A DNA stretch of 64,000 bases. It comes from an uncultured SAR116 cluster alpha proteobacterium (lineage in GTDB: Bacteria; Pseudomonadota; Alphaproteobacteria; Puniceispirillales; Puniceispirillaceae). The translations under genes and the position numbers were made by a program. Numbering within the stretch: position 1 is the first letter of the stretch; every line of letters begins with the position of its first letter. The stretch covers positions 17,094 to 81,093 of the forward strand of contig CACHEI010000005.1 of the NCBI GenBank assembly GCA_902578815.1, given 5' to 3'. This document shows positions 37,820 to 47,560 of the stretch, one piece after another. A model generated the notes under the pieces. It worked only from the letters and a program-made list of their open reading frames with translations, ran no database searches and had not been told where the DNA came from.

Positions 37820-38515
37820 ATGATAACAGCAATAATCCCTGCAAGATCAGGATCAAAACGACTACAGGGCAAAAACATTAAAAATCTGTCTGGTAGACCG
37901 TTGATGTTTTACACTATTGATGCTGTTCTGGGTCATGAAGAGATAAATAGCGTTATCTTAACCACTGACTCAGAAAAATATATTGACCTGGCTAAAGAAA
38001 CATACGGTGACACTATTTGTTACGAGTGCCGACCTCCAGAATATGCTAATGACACAGCCAAAGTCTATGATGAAATCAAACGTTTGGTAAAAACCGGGGT
38101 TGTAAAAACACCATGGTATATCCAGTGCTTACCTACGTGCCCTCTACGAGATCACAAAGTTGTTAGATCCTTACTCGACCAGTGGAAACTTGATTGGCGC
38201 CCTATCTTTTCCGCTGTGGCGTATGAATTTGCTACTCAATTCGCTTTTAATTTGTCTGCAAATGGACGGGGGTGGAAGGCGATTTCAGAACAATCACCAA
38301 TGATCACCGGTAACACTAGATCTCAGGATATCCCAAACACCTATCGGCCCAACGGTGCTATGTACCTCCAACATGTTGACAACATCGAAAATAAGACACT
38401 TTATACATTCGCTGATGTGTTTTTAATGACGAGGGAAGAATCAATAGATGTGGACACCAATTTAGATTTTTTAATTTGTGAACAATTACTTGCGAATAGA
38501 AAAACCAATGAATAA
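37820..38515 (+). CDS. neuA: NeuA-like acylneuraminate cytidylyltransferase
   Basis: Activates a nonulosonic acid with CTP to the CMP-sugar. The start ITAIIPARSGSKRLQGKNI is the NeuA mononucleotide-binding signature; ILTTDSEKY, QCLPTCPLRDH and the late YRPNGAMYLQ with DVDTNLDFLI follow the family order. At 231 residues it is a plain one-domain enzyme of the PseF/LegF/NeuA type. It starts 4 nt after the NeuB fusion gene and overlaps the aldolase gene by 8 bp, so the three are surely one transcript. Whether the sugar is neuraminate, legionaminate, pseudaminate or another 9-carbon acid is not determined. Confidence 0.88.
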   Translation: MITAIIPARSGSKRLQGKNIKNLSGRPLMFYTIDAVLGHEEINSVILTTDSEKYIDLAKETYGDTICYECRPPEYANDTAKVYDEIKRLVKTGVVKTPWYIQCLPTCPLRDHKVVRSLLDQWKLDWRPIFSAVAYEFATQFAFNLSANGRGWKAISEQSPMITGNTRSQDIPNTYRPNGAMYLQHVDNIENKTLYTFADVFLMTREESIDVDTNLDFLICEQLLANRKTNE

Positions 38516-39470
38516 AAACATCTCAGGGTTGACGGTGAGCATTCCCCTTTTTTTTAACAAGGATGAATCAATCGATTATACGGTTTTGAGTCGATATATC
38601 GCGGATTTGGGAACACAGAATCGTATTACAGCTATTTACAGCATGGCATATAACACTCGTTACAGGATGTTAAATGCTACTGAGGTTCTTGAGGTAAATA
38701 AAGAAATCTTAAGTTTAGCCCACAAACACAAGCTGAACTGCTTTGTCGGGCATCCATATGTATTCAATCGACGGAGCTTAGAAGATTATTTGATAGAAAT
38801 TAAAAGGTACAATCCTGCCGGCATTTCAATGTTGTATCCTGAGAGATATTTTGGGATCGATGATCCAATTCTAGAGTTCTTGTCTATTCCTTCAAAGTTT
38901 GGACTGAAGGTAATACTACATGAAATGAAATTGGTTTCTGGTCTAAATGGAGAGTTAATTAATTGGCCAGAAAATCTGCTTAGGAAAGCTATTCAATTGG
39001 AGTCAGTTATTGGGGTTAAGGAAGACTCAAAAGATGACTCGATAGCTCAACTCGTTTTGGATGAATGTAATAAAAAAGGAGTGACTTGTATTCTTGCAGG
39101 CGGTGGAAAGCGTCGAGCCCTTAAGTTTGTCGGTAAAGGATTAAAGACTTGGTTAAATGGGTCTACTATGTTTTATCCCAAAGTCATTGACATCATTTAC
39201 GATGCTATCACGACTAACCAATCAGAAATTGTTGCATTTTTTATTGAAAATGTAGAAAAGCCATTTTTTGAAAAAGTTGTGGAGAAACATGGGTGGCATC
39301 TGGCACATAAGACCGCATTGGAGTACTTTGGTTATGGAAAAAGGTATGAACGTTTCCCCCATCCGATTTTATCTGACATTCGTCATAGTGAATTAAAAGT
39401 CATCTTCGAAGACATTAAATCGGCCTTGGAAGAGTTGATTGGGAATGATGCAAGAGGTTCTTATAAATAA
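38508..39470 (+). CDS. DapA/NanA-family aldolase
   Basis: A 320-residue member of the dihydrodipicolinate synthase/N-acetylneuraminate lyase superfamily: LTVSIPLFF start, GHPYVF and GISMLYPERYF barrel strands, with the Schiff-base lysine in IGVKEDSKDD. A conserved GGG loop is ILAGGGKRRAL. I chose ATG 38508, which overlaps the neuA stop as ATGAATAA; a GTG at 38478 would extend into neuA by 10 codons. Its operon with NeuB and NeuA suggests a substrate related to nonulosonic acids or their precursors, for example lyase-type turnover or synthesis of a precursor from pyruvate. Confidence 0.82.
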   Translation: MNKNISGLTVSIPLFFNKDESIDYTVLSRYIADLGTQNRITAIYSMAYNTRYRMLNATEVLEVNKEILSLAHKHKLNCFVGHPYVFNRRSLEDYLIEIKRYNPAGISMLYPERYFGIDDPILEFLSIPSKFGLKVILHEMKLVSGLNGELINWPENLLRKAIQLESVIGVKEDSKDDSIAQLVLDECNKKGVTCILAGGGKRRALKFVGKGLKTWLNGSTMFYPKVIDIIYDAITTNQSEIVAFFIENVEKPFFEKVVEKHGWHLAHKTALEYFGYGKRYERFPHPILSDIRHSELKVIFEDIKSALEELIGNDARGSYK

Positions 39471-39588
39471 CGGTCTAGTTCCGCAGTGAGAAACAAAAAT
39501 GCTGTCTTAACTTTGCAGAATAAACAAATTGATGACACGGTAGATACCGATCCGATTAACAAGACGTCTCTTACCCAGGTGAATGGCT

Positions 39589-40341
39589 ATGAGCAAAACA
39601 GACAAAAATATCGAAAAAACTCGAAATACAAAAAGTCAATTAGATTGGTATAAACGGCGCGATAGTTTTCTTAATAATGTCGGGGTTACAAATATTGCGA
39701 ATAATTTTAGTGTTTTTTCTACGCGGCAAAAAATTACTAGATTTGTTGAAACCTTGAGATATTGGGAGTTGATCAAGAATGTACCTGGCAATATCATCGA
39801 GTGCGGCGTAGCTGGTGGTGATTTTTTGTTTGCAATGGCGCATTTTAGCTCGATTTACGAGCCTCATCATTATACAAGAAAAATCGTTGGTTTTGATACA
39901 TTTAAAGGATTTATGGAGCCTTCAAATGAAGATCAGTCTTCGGGGGCAAAACATCTGAAAGAGGGTGGATTGCACTACGATAGCTATCAGTATCTTTCTG
40001 ATGCTATAAAATTTTATGATGAAAATCGGATGATTGGAAATGTATCGAAAATAAGTCTTTTTAAAGGGGATATTGCGGATACCTTGCCTAGGTACCTGAC
40101 TGATCACCCGTCAGCAGTTATCGGACTACTCCACCTTGATTTAGATTTATATGCCCCAACTAAAGCTGTTTTGCAACTCGCTCTTGAACGAATGCCTAAA
40201 GGCGCAATCGTAATTTTTGACGAAATTAACCATGATGATTACCCCGGCGAAACAATAGCAGTGATGGAAGAAATTGGACTCAAAAATATTCATTTGGAGA
40301 GGGTCTACGAAGCATCAATGGCAGCGTATTGGAGGGTGTAA
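39589..40341 (+). CDS. TylF/MycF-family sugar O-methyltransferase
   Basis: About 250 residues, SAM- and metal-dependent. The family pattern is clear: WELIKNVPGNIIECGVAGGD for SAM binding, KIVGFDTFKGF, then LLHLDLDLYAPTKAVL and IVIFDEINHDDYPGE, which hold the acidic metal ligands. I favour ATG 39589, nine bases after AGG, over ATG 39583. Founding members methylate sugar hydroxyls of macrolides; in glycan loci relatives are expected to methylate a sugar of the repeat unit. The stop overlaps the ATG of the next gene (TAATG). Confidence 0.84.
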   Translation: MSKTDKNIEKTRNTKSQLDWYKRRDSFLNNVGVTNIANNFSVFSTRQKITRFVETLRYWELIKNVPGNIIECGVAGGDFLFAMAHFSSIYEPHHYTRKIVGFDTFKGFMEPSNEDQSSGAKHLKEGGLHYDSYQYLSDAIKFYDENRMIGNVSKISLFKGDIADTLPRYLTDHPSAVIGLLHLDLDLYAPTKAVLQLALERMPKGAIVIFDEINHDDYPGETIAVMEEIGLKNIHLERVYEASMAAYWRV

Positions 40342-41042
40342 TGAGGGATTTGTTTATTATCAAGAAATTGGATGACATCAGGCCGATAGAGGATTTCCAG
40401 AGTTTTGTTTTCAGTTTGCTGAAGACAAATTCACACTCTGCTTTTTCCCAAGAACTGATAAAGCGCCATGAATCAGATCAGTCTTCCGCAGGACGTCTCC
40501 AAGATGAAATTTCAAACTCTCAAGAATTCAAAAAGTTAGTCAATGATAAGCGTTTTATATCATTTGCTGCAGAACTAATGAGCATCAGCGAAGACGACGT
40601 TATGATTGTCTATCCACATTTCAGAATTGACTTACCGTCGCGTTTTGCGGCCGATAAAAAGAAGATATCTTTACCGTGGCATCAGGAGGCAGGTTATTAT
40701 ATCGACAAAGGTGATTGCACCCCAGACAGTATTGTAATGTCGATGTACTTGCATGATTGTGAGGAGCACGAAGGAGCGTTGCACATGAGTTCCAGTGCAC
40801 ATTCTCGCTTGCTTGAACATTCAAAAAAATTCATGGATCCCGATCGGGAGAAATTTTTGCGTGCTGAATGTGAAGAGCCTGAAGACTACGTTGTTGCAGA
40901 ATCTGAGTTGGGACAAGTTGTGGCTTTTGATTTCAAACGACCGCATCGTAGTGGAGTCAACAATTCACCTAAGGTGCGCTTGACTCTCTTGCTTCGCGCA
41001 ACTTCGGCATCAGAACTCGATGCATTTGTCAAGTTAAACTGA
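40341..41042 (+). CDS. PhyH-like Fe(II)/2-oxoglutarate dioxygenase
   Basis: 233 residues from ATG 40341, which overlaps the preceding stop (TAATG) and has GGAGGG four bases upstream. A phytanoyl-CoA-dioxygenase-like double-stranded beta-helix: the iron site is the LPWHQEAGYY segment, with Glu where Asp is more common, and the distal FKRPHRSGVNNS histidine. The 2-oxoglutarate-binding arginine is probably in KVRLTLLLR. Such enzymes hydroxylate small molecules or sugars. Coupling with the methyltransferase suggests hydroxylation and methylation of the same glycan or lipid component. Confidence 0.78.
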   Translation: MRDLFIIKKLDDIRPIEDFQSFVFSLLKTNSHSAFSQELIKRHESDQSSAGRLQDEISNSQEFKKLVNDKRFISFAAELMSISEDDVMIVYPHFRIDLPSRFAADKKKISLPWHQEAGYYIDKGDCTPDSIVMSMYLHDCEEHEGALHMSSSAHSRLLEHSKKFMDPDREKFLRAECEEPEDYVVAESELGQVVAFDFKRPHRSGVNNSPKVRLTLLLRATSASELDAFVKLN

Positions 41043-41138
41043 GATGAGCAAACAGATTGGTTTAACCACAAAATCCCAATACGATTTCTCAAGAAACCTT
41101 CGGATTGCGTGGAAATGGAATGCTAATGTCTTGTTTCG

Positions 41139-41843
41139 ATGATTGGTGTGTTAAGGGATGAGAAAAAAGTGACAGACACTTTAAGAAATTTGAACCGTGA
41201 GAATGTTTGGGATTATGAGAATGCTTTTTATTGGTTCTCTTCAAAGTCTCGTATTAATAAAATGTTGGCACATTATGAGATTTATAAAACAATAATAGAT
41301 GTTCCTGGTCATATAATTGAGTGTGGAGTTTATAAAGGTGCTTCACTCGTCAGATTTGCTACCTTTAGAGATCTGTTGGAAAATGACTTCTCTAGAAAGA
41401 TTATAGGTTTTGATGCATTTGGTGCATTCCCAACAAATAATTTGAAAATAGATAATGATTTAAAGTTCATCAAAAAATTTGAAAATGCTGCCGGTCATGG
41501 GCTTGAAAAAGAAGAAATATTCGACATTCTTGCAGCAAAGGGCTTCGAGAACGTTACTTTAGTCAAGGGAGACGTTTTTGATACACTCTCTTTATACCTC
41601 GAAGACAACCCTGAAACACGTATTGCCCTACTACATCTGGATATGGATACTAAAGAACCAACTGATTATGCGCTTGAGTTGTTGTACAACAGAGTAGTTC
41701 CTGGAGGGGTAATAATGTTTGATGATTACAACGCTGTTAGTGGTGAAACGATATCCGCGGATAATTTTGCAACTCTTCACAAACTAAGGCTTGAGAAGCT
41801 CCCTTTTTACAATGTGCCAGCATTTATAAGAAAGCCTCTATGA
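41139..41843 (+). CDS. TylF/MycF-family sugar O-methyltransferase
   Basis: 234 residues with the same motif order as the protein encoded at 39589: IIDVPGHIIECGVYKGAS, KIIGFDAFGAF, ALLHLDMDTKEPTDYAL and VIMFDDYNAVSGE. The acidic residues in LDMD and FDDY would bind the metal. Sequence is well diverged from the first copy, so it likely methylates a different position. It follows the dioxygenase gene after a 96-bp gap and is followed by a convergent minus-strand gene. Confidence 0.84.
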   Translation: MIGVLRDEKKVTDTLRNLNRENVWDYENAFYWFSSKSRINKMLAHYEIYKTIIDVPGHIIECGVYKGASLVRFATFRDLLENDFSRKIIGFDAFGAFPTNNLKIDNDLKFIKKFENAAGHGLEKEEIFDILAAKGFENVTLVKGDVFDTLSLYLEDNPETRIALLHLDMDTKEPTDYALELLYNRVVPGGVIMFDDYNAVSGETISADNFATLHKLRLEKLPFYNVPAFIRKPL

Positions 41844-41938
41844 GTAACTTTGTAACTTAGGGGTGTGTTAATTCACAGCATTTAATTGTTTTGTTTTTGC
41901 TTATGTTTTTTAAAAGTTCCTGTGCAACTGATTTCCAA

Positions 41939-43240
41939 CTAAAGTCTCCCGTCGACGGAATGCCGGGGAAATATTGATTTAACATCATATATCACAGACG
42001 GTTTCTTTGCGATTGTTTTGAGCGCATCAATACCCATGTCTTTGAAATAGGTGTGAGCCACAGTTAATACAATAGCGTCATATTTTTCGTCACCTAACTC
42101 ATCAATTATCTTAGCTGGGCAAACTTTTTCTTGAGATGAAGAGCCAACAAAAGGATCAAAAACATTTATGTTGCAGCGGAGTTTTGTAAATTCTCGAATT
42201 ATTTCAAAAACTTTGGAATTTCTCGTGTCTTTGCAGTTTTCTTTGAAAGTCAAACCTAGTATCAAAATATTTGCGCCGGGGAAACCAATGCCTTTTTGGA
42301 TCATCAGTTGAGTTACTCTATCCACTATTCTTTTGCCCATGGATTCATTAACATTTCTCGCAGCGAGCAAAATATCCGGTCTATGGCCTTTTTGAATGCC
42401 AAGGTGTGCTAAATAATAGGGGTCAACTCCAATGCAGTGCCCTCCTACCAAACCTGGTGAAAACGGTAAGAAATTCCATTTAGTTTGAGCGGCTTTAATT
42501 ACCTCTTGCGTATCTATGCCTATCTCATTGAATATTATGGATAGTTCATTCATAAAAGCAATATTCACATCTCTTTGAGTGTTTTCAATTACTTTTGCGG
42601 CTTCAGCTACTGAAATGGATGGACTCTTATAGGTGCCTACATTGGAAATCGACGCATAAAGGGAGTCGATCAAATTTGCAATTTTTGGTGTGGACCCAGA
42701 TGTTACCTTGACGATATCAGCAACACCCTTCGACGTGTCTCCCGGACTCAGACGCTCTGGGCTATACCCTAGATAAAATCCACGGTCATCTTCGTCGGCG
42801 ATCAAATATTTCTTGCCTGAAATTTTTTCAATTATAGGAGCGCAGACTTGCTCCGTGACCCCAGGATAAACAGTGGACTCGTATATAATTAAATCGCCTG
42901 TGTTAATAAATTTTGCCACTGTTTTCGTTGCAGCAATAACAAAAGAGAGGTCTGGTTTTCTAAAATCATCAACGGGTGTAGGGACAGTTATGATGTATGT
43001 GTTTGCATCTGATAAGTCGTCTTCAGAGTCAGTGAAGTGAATATTTTTTTTGATATTTTGGGGTATGCTTTTTACTTCTCCATTTTCATCTCTTCCTTGT
43101 TGTAAACTTCGAACGCGTGATTTTGAAACATCATATCCAACTATCTCTCTTTTCTTGGCGAATTCAACTAATAAAGGTAATCCAACGTAGCCAATACCAA
43201 TAACCGCAAGTCTTAATTCATCTAAATCTCTAATTGCCAT
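41939..43240 (-). CDS. UDP-N-acetylhexosamine 6-dehydrogenase, TviB/WbpO type
   Basis: An NAD+-dependent enzyme that oxidises C6 of a UDP-HexNAc (or UDP-hexose) twice to a uronic acid. The N-terminal LAVIGIGYVGLPLLVEF binds NAD; the catalytic cysteine is in GLVGGHCIGVDPYYLAH, and ILGLTFKENCKDTRNSKV is characteristic of the TviB/WbpO/WecC group. I chose ATG 43240; a TTG at 43273 adds eleven residues. With wecB at 21472 it could yield UDP-ManNAcA; acting directly on UDP-GlcNAc or UDP-GalNAc is equally possible. The uronic acid would be the natural substrate of the AsnB-like amidotransferases. Confidence 0.88.
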   Translation of the reverse strand: MAIRDLDELRLAVIGIGYVGLPLLVEFAKKREIVGYDVSKSRVRSLQQGRDENGEVKSIPQNIKKNIHFTDSEDDLSDANTYIITVPTPVDDFRKPDLSFVIAATKTVAKFINTGDLIIYESTVYPGVTEQVCAPIIEKISGKKYLIADEDDRGFYLGYSPERLSPGDTSKGVADIVKVTSGSTPKIANLIDSLYASISNVGTYKSPSISVAEAAKVIENTQRDVNIAFMNELSIIFNEIGIDTQEVIKAAQTKWNFLPFSPGLVGGHCIGVDPYYLAHLGIQKGHRPDILLAARNVNESMGKRIVDRVTQLMIQKGIGFPGANILILGLTFKENCKDTRNSKVFEIIREFTKLRCNINVFDPFVGSSSQEKVCPAKIIDELGDEKYDAIVLTVAHTYFKDMGIDALKTIAKKPSVIYDVKSIFPRHSVDGRL

Positions 43241-43437
43241 TCTTGATTTCCCAAAGGTAGTTGGCTTTACCAATACAAATATTAATGCATTAAGAAAAAA
43301 ATTAAGCAGGCGAGGTGCAAAAATCAGATCAAATTTTGGTGAGTACTCTCAGCCAAAAAGAATTCGATCTTTAACGATATCATAATTCTTTTTTGTTGTG
43401 ATGGGTCCTGCGCGGCATTTCTCGAATTACCGTCATA

Positions 43438-44847
43438 TCAAATTGGAGAATTTTCATTTTTTACCGGCGTTACTATGGAAGTGACCAAACCGATGATTAG
43501 CCCAACGGTGATGTATAAGACTAAGGTCAAACCAAAATACTTTGTATCGATATTTGATTTAGTACTGGCAGGCGCAGTCATGTCAAAAAGTAAATCCGTT
43601 GATCGGGGATTAGCTCTGACGGTCTCAAAGTAATTCTCGGAAAAATCCAAAACAGAAAGTAACGTATCATTCGCATATTCAATATCAATAGTTGGCCCGT
43701 TGCTATTTGAGTAAGTTTTAGCTGATATTATTTTTTCCAGGGGCCGGTTCCTTCCTCTAATAGTATCTAGCTCTTCAAGAGTTGTAGTAATTAGCTCATT
43801 TCGCTCAATTGTTTTGGTTAATTCTAGGATTCTATTAAGGTCTCCAACAGCAAGTTGAACCGGATTTGAATTTTCGGTTTGTATACCAAAGTTACTGGTG
43901 GTTTGCCCGGCCTGCTGTGACGTGGCCTGATTAAATAACATTTCTAAAACATGTTCTTTGTATGCAATCTGTTTGAAATTTGCGTCTCGCTCTGTCTTCA
44001 GCTCAAAAAGCAGGTGATTAGCGTGAGCATTGCCATTAGTGATCAAAGAATAAAGTATAGGGTTAAAAATACCAGTTTCAAACGCATTCCATTTTGCTAA
44101 AAGTTCAAAAGCATTTTGCTCGTATTTTTCTGATCTAATAGCATTTAAATTCGGGTTCTCAGCCAAATACAACAAATCTCTTTTGATTTGGCTAAGTGGT
44201 TCAACAAACGAGATAATCTCACTGGGTCGTGAAAAATCGATTGCCGCAGGAATCTTGGCAGGGTCATAGGTGCTACTCACACCAAATTGTTCCACAAAAA
44301 TTGTATTCCAGATTTTAGGTAATGTCGAAGCGATCAACTTCCCCGCGTTCGCTGAAACGCCAAGATTCTCGTGGAGTACTGTGAGTTGGAGACTAAATTC
44401 TGTAGTTAATTTTAACTCTTCAGCGAAATCTTTATTCAATTTGTCTATCTGAGCAACTGATAGACGTCTATTTTTTAGCTTTTGACGATATTTCTCAATG
44501 ACAAACTCCGTAGTCGGGCTTCCGTTCTGAATGCTAATGGCATTTTCAAGCCCCGTGACATCCTCAATACCCATTTGTATTGCGAGTTGATTGATAACTT
44601 TTGGGTGTTTTAAATCCGCTGGTGAGAAAGCCGTTTTGTTGGGATATTTCTTATCAATTATTCCTTGAAGTGTAATGAATGAGGTCGTGTAACTGTTGGC
44701 TGAAGTGTATGACTGCAGCAAATGCGCGGTACCCGCCAGAAAAGCAATAAAAACGCAAAAGCCAACAAAAATACGTCTTCGCCAAACCGTTGCAATCATC
44801 TCGGTAAAGGTAGAATCTGTTAACAAGCTATTTTTCTCCACTGGCAA
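43438..44847 (-). CDS. Wzz-like polysaccharide chain-length determinant
   Basis: 469 residues with the polysaccharide co-polymerase layout: an N-terminal helix (about 28-48, FVGFCVFIAFLAGTAHLL), a long periplasmic helical region and a C-terminal helix (about 440-462, LTLVLYITVGLIIGLVTSIV) just before a short cytoplasmic tail. No kinase domain is attached, so it matches Wzz or KpsE/Wza-associated PCP proteins and not the BY-kinase type. It would set chain length of the polymer made by the Wzy-like protein. Its start is 39 bp from the next minus-strand gene's stop. Confidence 0.74.
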   Translation of the reverse strand: MPVEKNSLLTDSTFTEMIATVWRRRIFVGFCVFIAFLAGTAHLLQSYTSANSYTTSFITLQGIIDKKYPNKTAFSPADLKHPKVINQLAIQMGIEDVTGLENAISIQNGSPTTEFVIEKYRQKLKNRRLSVAQIDKLNKDFAEELKLTTEFSLQLTVLHENLGVSANAGKLIASTLPKIWNTIFVEQFGVSSTYDPAKIPAAIDFSRPSEIISFVEPLSQIKRDLLYLAENPNLNAIRSEKYEQNAFELLAKWNAFETGIFNPILYSLITNGNAHANHLLFELKTERDANFKQIAYKEHVLEMLFNQATSQQAGQTTSNFGIQTENSNPVQLAVGDLNRILELTKTIERNELITTTLEELDTIRGRNRPLEKIISAKTYSNSNGPTIDIEYANDTLLSVLDFSENYFETVRANPRSTDLLFDMTAPASTKSNIDTKYFGLTLVLYITVGLIIGLVTSIVTPVKNENSPI

Positions 44848-44886
44848 AGGAATTTATTTCTATCTAGCCAAACGCTTTTTTCATCT

Positions 44887-45594
44887 CTAGGGATCATCTT
44901 GCTTTGTGAAAACCATAATTTGCTCTTTATTTACTTTGTTGGTAACCACATCAACGAGTCTAAACCCATTTTTAAATGCGATGGACGCGTATGTTGAGTT
45001 TTGCCGTCGCCATCCCCAAAGAACATAGAATTTTCGACGTTGAATTAGCACTTTAGCAAAATTTTTCATTGTTTTGAAGAAATCAAAATAAAAGGATTTG
45101 GCTGCAGTGTGTGTGATAATTACTTTTCCACCCGTCACCAAAAGCTGGCCACAATTTTTAAAAAATTGATTGACCTCTTCGTTGCTCAGATGAAAAACCA
45201 TTTGAATACCAATTACCACATCGCCCCTCCATCCTGTAATTTCAGTTGCCTTAAAAACTTGCCGTTCGCCTAAATTTTTTGCTGGCAAACTAAGATCAAC
45301 GAGGGTTATGTCTTCATCTGGAAAATGAACATTTTCCATGTAAGCTGTGCCACAGCCCCAACTCAGAATCCGTTTATCCTTTAAATGGCTTTTCAAATTT
45401 GCAGCAGTTTCGGTTTTTGCTTTGGTGAAATATTCTGGTAAGTTCTGATAGTTTATTGTTTCTTCTGACATTTCTTTGTAGATAGCGTCATAGAATGTTT
45501 TACTCGCTTTTTTAAAGAAAGGCGGGCGCGTTAGACCTAATTTAGAGAATTCAATTTTGCCAAATCTACATTCCCATTGTGGATAGCTAGACAT
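44887..45594 (-). CDS. class I SAM-dependent methyltransferase
   Basis: 235 residues. ATG 45594 is favoured because TTGGAGG lies five bases before it; an upstream TTG is part of that ribosome-binding site. The SAM motif is ILSWGCGTAYMENV, followed by ITLVDLSLPAK, and the VVIGIQMVFHLSNEEV region corresponds to motif IV. GGKVIITH is the post-IV strand. The Trp at the start of the glycine motif is unusual. It is upstream of the Wzz-like gene on the minus strand. Substrate unknown. Confidence 0.76.
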   Translation of the reverse strand: MSSYPQWECRFGKIEFSKLGLTRPPFFKKASKTFYDAIYKEMSEETINYQNLPEYFTKAKTETAANLKSHLKDKRILSWGCGTAYMENVHFPDEDITLVDLSLPAKNLGERQVFKATEITGWRGDVVIGIQMVFHLSNEEVNQFFKNCGQLLVTGGKVIITHTAAKSFYFDFFKTMKNFAKVLIQRRKFYVLWGWRRQNSTYASIAFKNGFRLVDVVTNKVNKEQIMVFTKQDDP

Positions 45595-45606
45595 TGAGAC
45601 CTCCAA

Positions 45607-46066
45607 GTTGTTACTAAGACACTAAAACAGCTGCTATAGGGCTAACAGAAACGGAAAGACTTAAAAAGGTTTGATGTTTTATAGATAAACATTGAGCAAA
45701 AATCTATTAATGTTTGCCTTCATACTTGGGCTTATAAAAGCTAATTAGACTTATGAACAAAAATTGCAGAGTTATTTGATAGATTGTTTTAAAATAAATT
45801 ATTGGATGCAATAGTGGTTTAACTTCTCATGAAAATATTGGAGTTTCCCTAGTACATTCATGTCGTGTTGTTGCTCGGATCAATAACAAACCATCTCGAT
45901 GTTTAGGACATTTTGAATAAATCAACTTTAAGAAGACCTGAAATCGGCACATAGAAAAATCTTTACAAAATTAGTATTGAATTATTGCTGAAGGATAAAT
46001 TAATCGAGAGTGTTGTCATAAGCGAAGTTAAAAGAAAATCTTGTGCTATGAGATATTTGGAAAACT
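45607..46066. other. 0.46-kb AT-rich divergent gap
   Basis: No gene is supportable. It lies between a minus-strand methyltransferase and a plus-strand methyltransferase pseudogene, so promoters for both are expected but not identifiable. Confidence 0.4.
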
Positions 46067-46743
46067 ATGAGTGAACTTGTTGAAAAATTGAAGAAACTTA
46101 AATTTAGGTTATTACAAAGGTATGATGTAGTCCGTGACGAAGAGCTCGAATATCATCTGTGGCTGTTGAATCTCTTTATTCAAATTGAGAGAGTTCCTGG
46201 ACATATCGCGGAAATTGGGGTCGCTTCAGGTAGAAATACTGTCTTGTTTGGCAAGCTTATTGAAATTGTGGCCAGAAAAGCACTCGACACTATTTCGGGT
46301 TCGACACTTTCTCGGGTTTTTTGGAACGTGACTTGAAAAATAATAAGCATCTAAAACAGAGCGCATTTACAGGCCCAGCTAATTCAATAAATAGTGTGAA
46401 AAAAAGGATAAAGAAAAACAATCTAGGCAAAACATGTACTTTGATACAAGGTGACGCAATTAAGACAGTCCCAGATTTTCTTGAGAATTATGAAAGTGAA
46501 ATGATGCAGTCAGGCATGTCTAAGTTTGCCCTTCTTTATATAGACTGTAATGCTTACGAGCCAGCCTTAAAAAGTAAGATTGCGTTTCGGAGTCATATGT
46601 CCTCGGGAGCTATCATTTGTATCGATGAACATGTGCAAGGTTCAGAGACGAAAGCTTTATTTGATTTTGCACATCAGCAAAATTTAAGAGTTTTTCGTAA
46701 TGGCAATCTAGAGGTTCCAATGCAACTTAAGTTTCCTAGTTGA
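46067..46743 (+). pseudogene. frameshifted TylF-like methyltransferase
   Basis: The first frame (ATG 46067) gives IERVPGHIAEIGVASGRNTVLFG, the SAM-binding part of a TylF/MycF-type enzyme, and ends at a TGA near 46334. The second frame continues as RHYFGFDTFSGFLERDLKNN, then FALLYIDCNAYEPALKS and AIICIDEHVQGSE, the metal-binding half. Both frames join perfectly if one A is restored in the AGAAAAGC run at about 46274-46280. So a single-base deletion in a homopolymer has split the gene. It resembles the intact copies at 39589 and 41139. Confidence 0.8.
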
Positions 46744-46883
46744 TAACCCCGCCGTTGTTGAAATTATCTGTATCATTGAATAAGCTCGTGTCTTGGGTTG
46801 ATAACCTGCTGTTCGTTCTATTACTCTCTTGTGAATATCGCAAAAAGGTTACGATTTTTATGACTTATTAAAATTTTAATATT

Positions 46884-47560
46884 GTGAAAGGCGTATTATC
46901 GAAAAGGTCCATCCTAGCATTGGGCAGGGAGTTTGACTTTATATTCGATTATTTTCGAGACAGAATAAAATTTGACAGCACGATTGAGTTTAAAGATGGT
47001 GAATGGGCGCTGAATCCGAGCGTGAGGAGTTTAGTTGAAATCGCTGAAAACAAGTTCCAGCTACATGGTAAAGGTGCCGTTTTAAGCGAAGTACGATTTG
47101 TTAAATCTAACAACGCAACATTGGCTATAGCCAAAGAAAAAATGCAAGGGTTGCCTTACGTCCCTCACATCGAAGGTTACAGATATAAAAAGGTGATGGT
47201 TTATATTAATGATGTGACGCTGGAGTCAGGACCAATTCATCTGTTAGATGAGAATCCGGAGATTTTTGAAAAGCAACGGCTTGGCTTGAGTTGATCTTAC
47301 CAAAAAAATTGGAAAACGGTGTTGGGGGCTGGGACACTAAAAATTATGTCCCTTGCGTGGGTAATGCTGGTACGATGGTCTTCTTTGATACGAATACCCC
47401 CCATTTTGCTGGGCACTTGTACGAAAACTCAGTCCGTAAGGTCATTCGACTTGACTATAAAGTTGCTAAATTTAAAATTCCGAAAAAGCTTCGACCTAGA
47501 CCGATAAACGTATTTTTGGGAAAAGTCCGGCGGGCGAGTAAAGAGTTTGCTAACATCTAG
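46884..47560 (+). pseudogene. frameshifted PhyH-like dioxygenase
   Basis: Frame one (GTG 46884) reads through YVPHIEGYRYKKVMVYIND and SGPIHLLDENPEIFEKQR, then stops at TGA 47294. Frame two (from about 47268 on) continues LILPKKLENGVGGWDTKN, GTMVFFDTNTPHFAGHLYEN and VRKVIRLDYKV, with the distal His and the 2-oxoglutarate Arg expected of a PhyH-type beta-helix. A single-base change between 47268 and 47291 separates the halves. It follows the frameshifted methyltransferase by 140 bp and overlaps the convergent DUF218 gene by 4 bp. Confidence 0.72.
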
